This document shows positions 55,520-55,534 of a stretch of 55,534 bases of DNA, one piece after another. Every line of letters begins with the position of its first letter. Position 1 is the first letter of the stretch. Source of the stretch: Leifsonia sp. Leaf264 (GTDB lineage: Bacteria; Actinomycetota; Actinomycetes; Actinomycetales; Microbacteriaceae); contig NZ_LMMR01000007.1 in the NCBI RefSeq assembly GCF_001422325.1, positions 1-55,534 of the forward strand, given 5' to 3'. The notes under the pieces are model-generated. The model saw only the letters and a program-made list of their open reading frames with translations, made no database searches and was not told the DNA's origin. The position numbers and the translations under genes were made by a program.

Positions 55520-55534
55520 GACGTCGGTGGTGTC

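Overview
This 55.5 kb window is chromosomal DNA from a high-GC actinobacterium, most likely a member of the Microbacteriaceae or a close relative. That placement is inferred from base composition, the very frequent GGATGC word, a single-chain zinc-binding glycyl-tRNA synthetase and a complete coproporphyrin-dependent haem pathway with HemQ and a cysteine-rich ferrochelatase. Genes are densely packed, with many ATGA, TAATG and GTGA stop/start overlaps. About twenty genes have a TANNNT-like -10 hexamer lying only 6 or 7 bases before the start codon, which is the signature of leaderless mRNAs. I saw no rRNA, tRNA, CRISPR array, insertion sequence or prophage.

Layout. 1-9.2 kb: M20 amidohydrolase, MATE exporter, an ABC drug-exporter operon with its own MarR/GbsR-type regulator, a GNAT acetyltransferase, YccF and an M13 metallopeptidase. 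9.5-16.8 kb: a serine hydrolase, an AlkD-like protein apparently starting at CTG, an FMN 2-hydroxy-acid oxidase, and an operon of a membrane esterase plus an MprF-like aminoacyl-phospholipid synthase. 16.9-18.3 kb: glyS. 18.5-31.9 kb: the haem locus, with hemA (plus a coupled acetyltransferase) on the minus strand and hemE-hemY, a three-gene membrane-stress block, hemQ-hemH-hemC-hemD and hemB-hemL on the plus strand. Together these cover every step from glutamyl-tRNA to haem except glutamyl-tRNA synthetase.

32-45.2 kb: small membrane proteins, an AlkZ-like winged-helix protein with an acrylyl-CoA-reductase-type MDR enzyme, a second ABC-2 transporter, a PEP-mutase-superfamily enzyme, a TetR/MFS drug-efflux pair, a cysteine-desulfurase-like enzyme, an LssY-domain membrane protein, the tRNA hydroxylase TrhO and a PEBP-like protein. 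45.3-54.7 kb: LysE exporter, 3-hydroxyisobutyryl-CoA hydrolase, a secreted Ig-repeat protein and the methylcitrate cycle genes prpD, prpB and prpC. The last cluster is interrupted by an inverted nuclease-like gene. The hydrolase, the MDR reductase and the prp genes are consistent with valine and propionyl-CoA breakdown. The window ends inside a second secreted repeat protein whose reading frame is broken at a collapsed tandem repeat.

The most unusual content is between the genes. An array of five exact-length 22 bp direct repeats faces an inverted array with a 21 bp period between two divergent genes. Two clusters of a 12 bp palindrome, 22 kb apart and both between convergent genes, have centre-to-centre spacings of 32-33 bp and once 22 bp. 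A three-copy hairpin family occurs only in the prp locus, and two MITE-like elements share the same 11-12 bp ends. A 14 bp inverted repeat could hide the ribosome binding site of an ABC transporter only in read-through transcripts.
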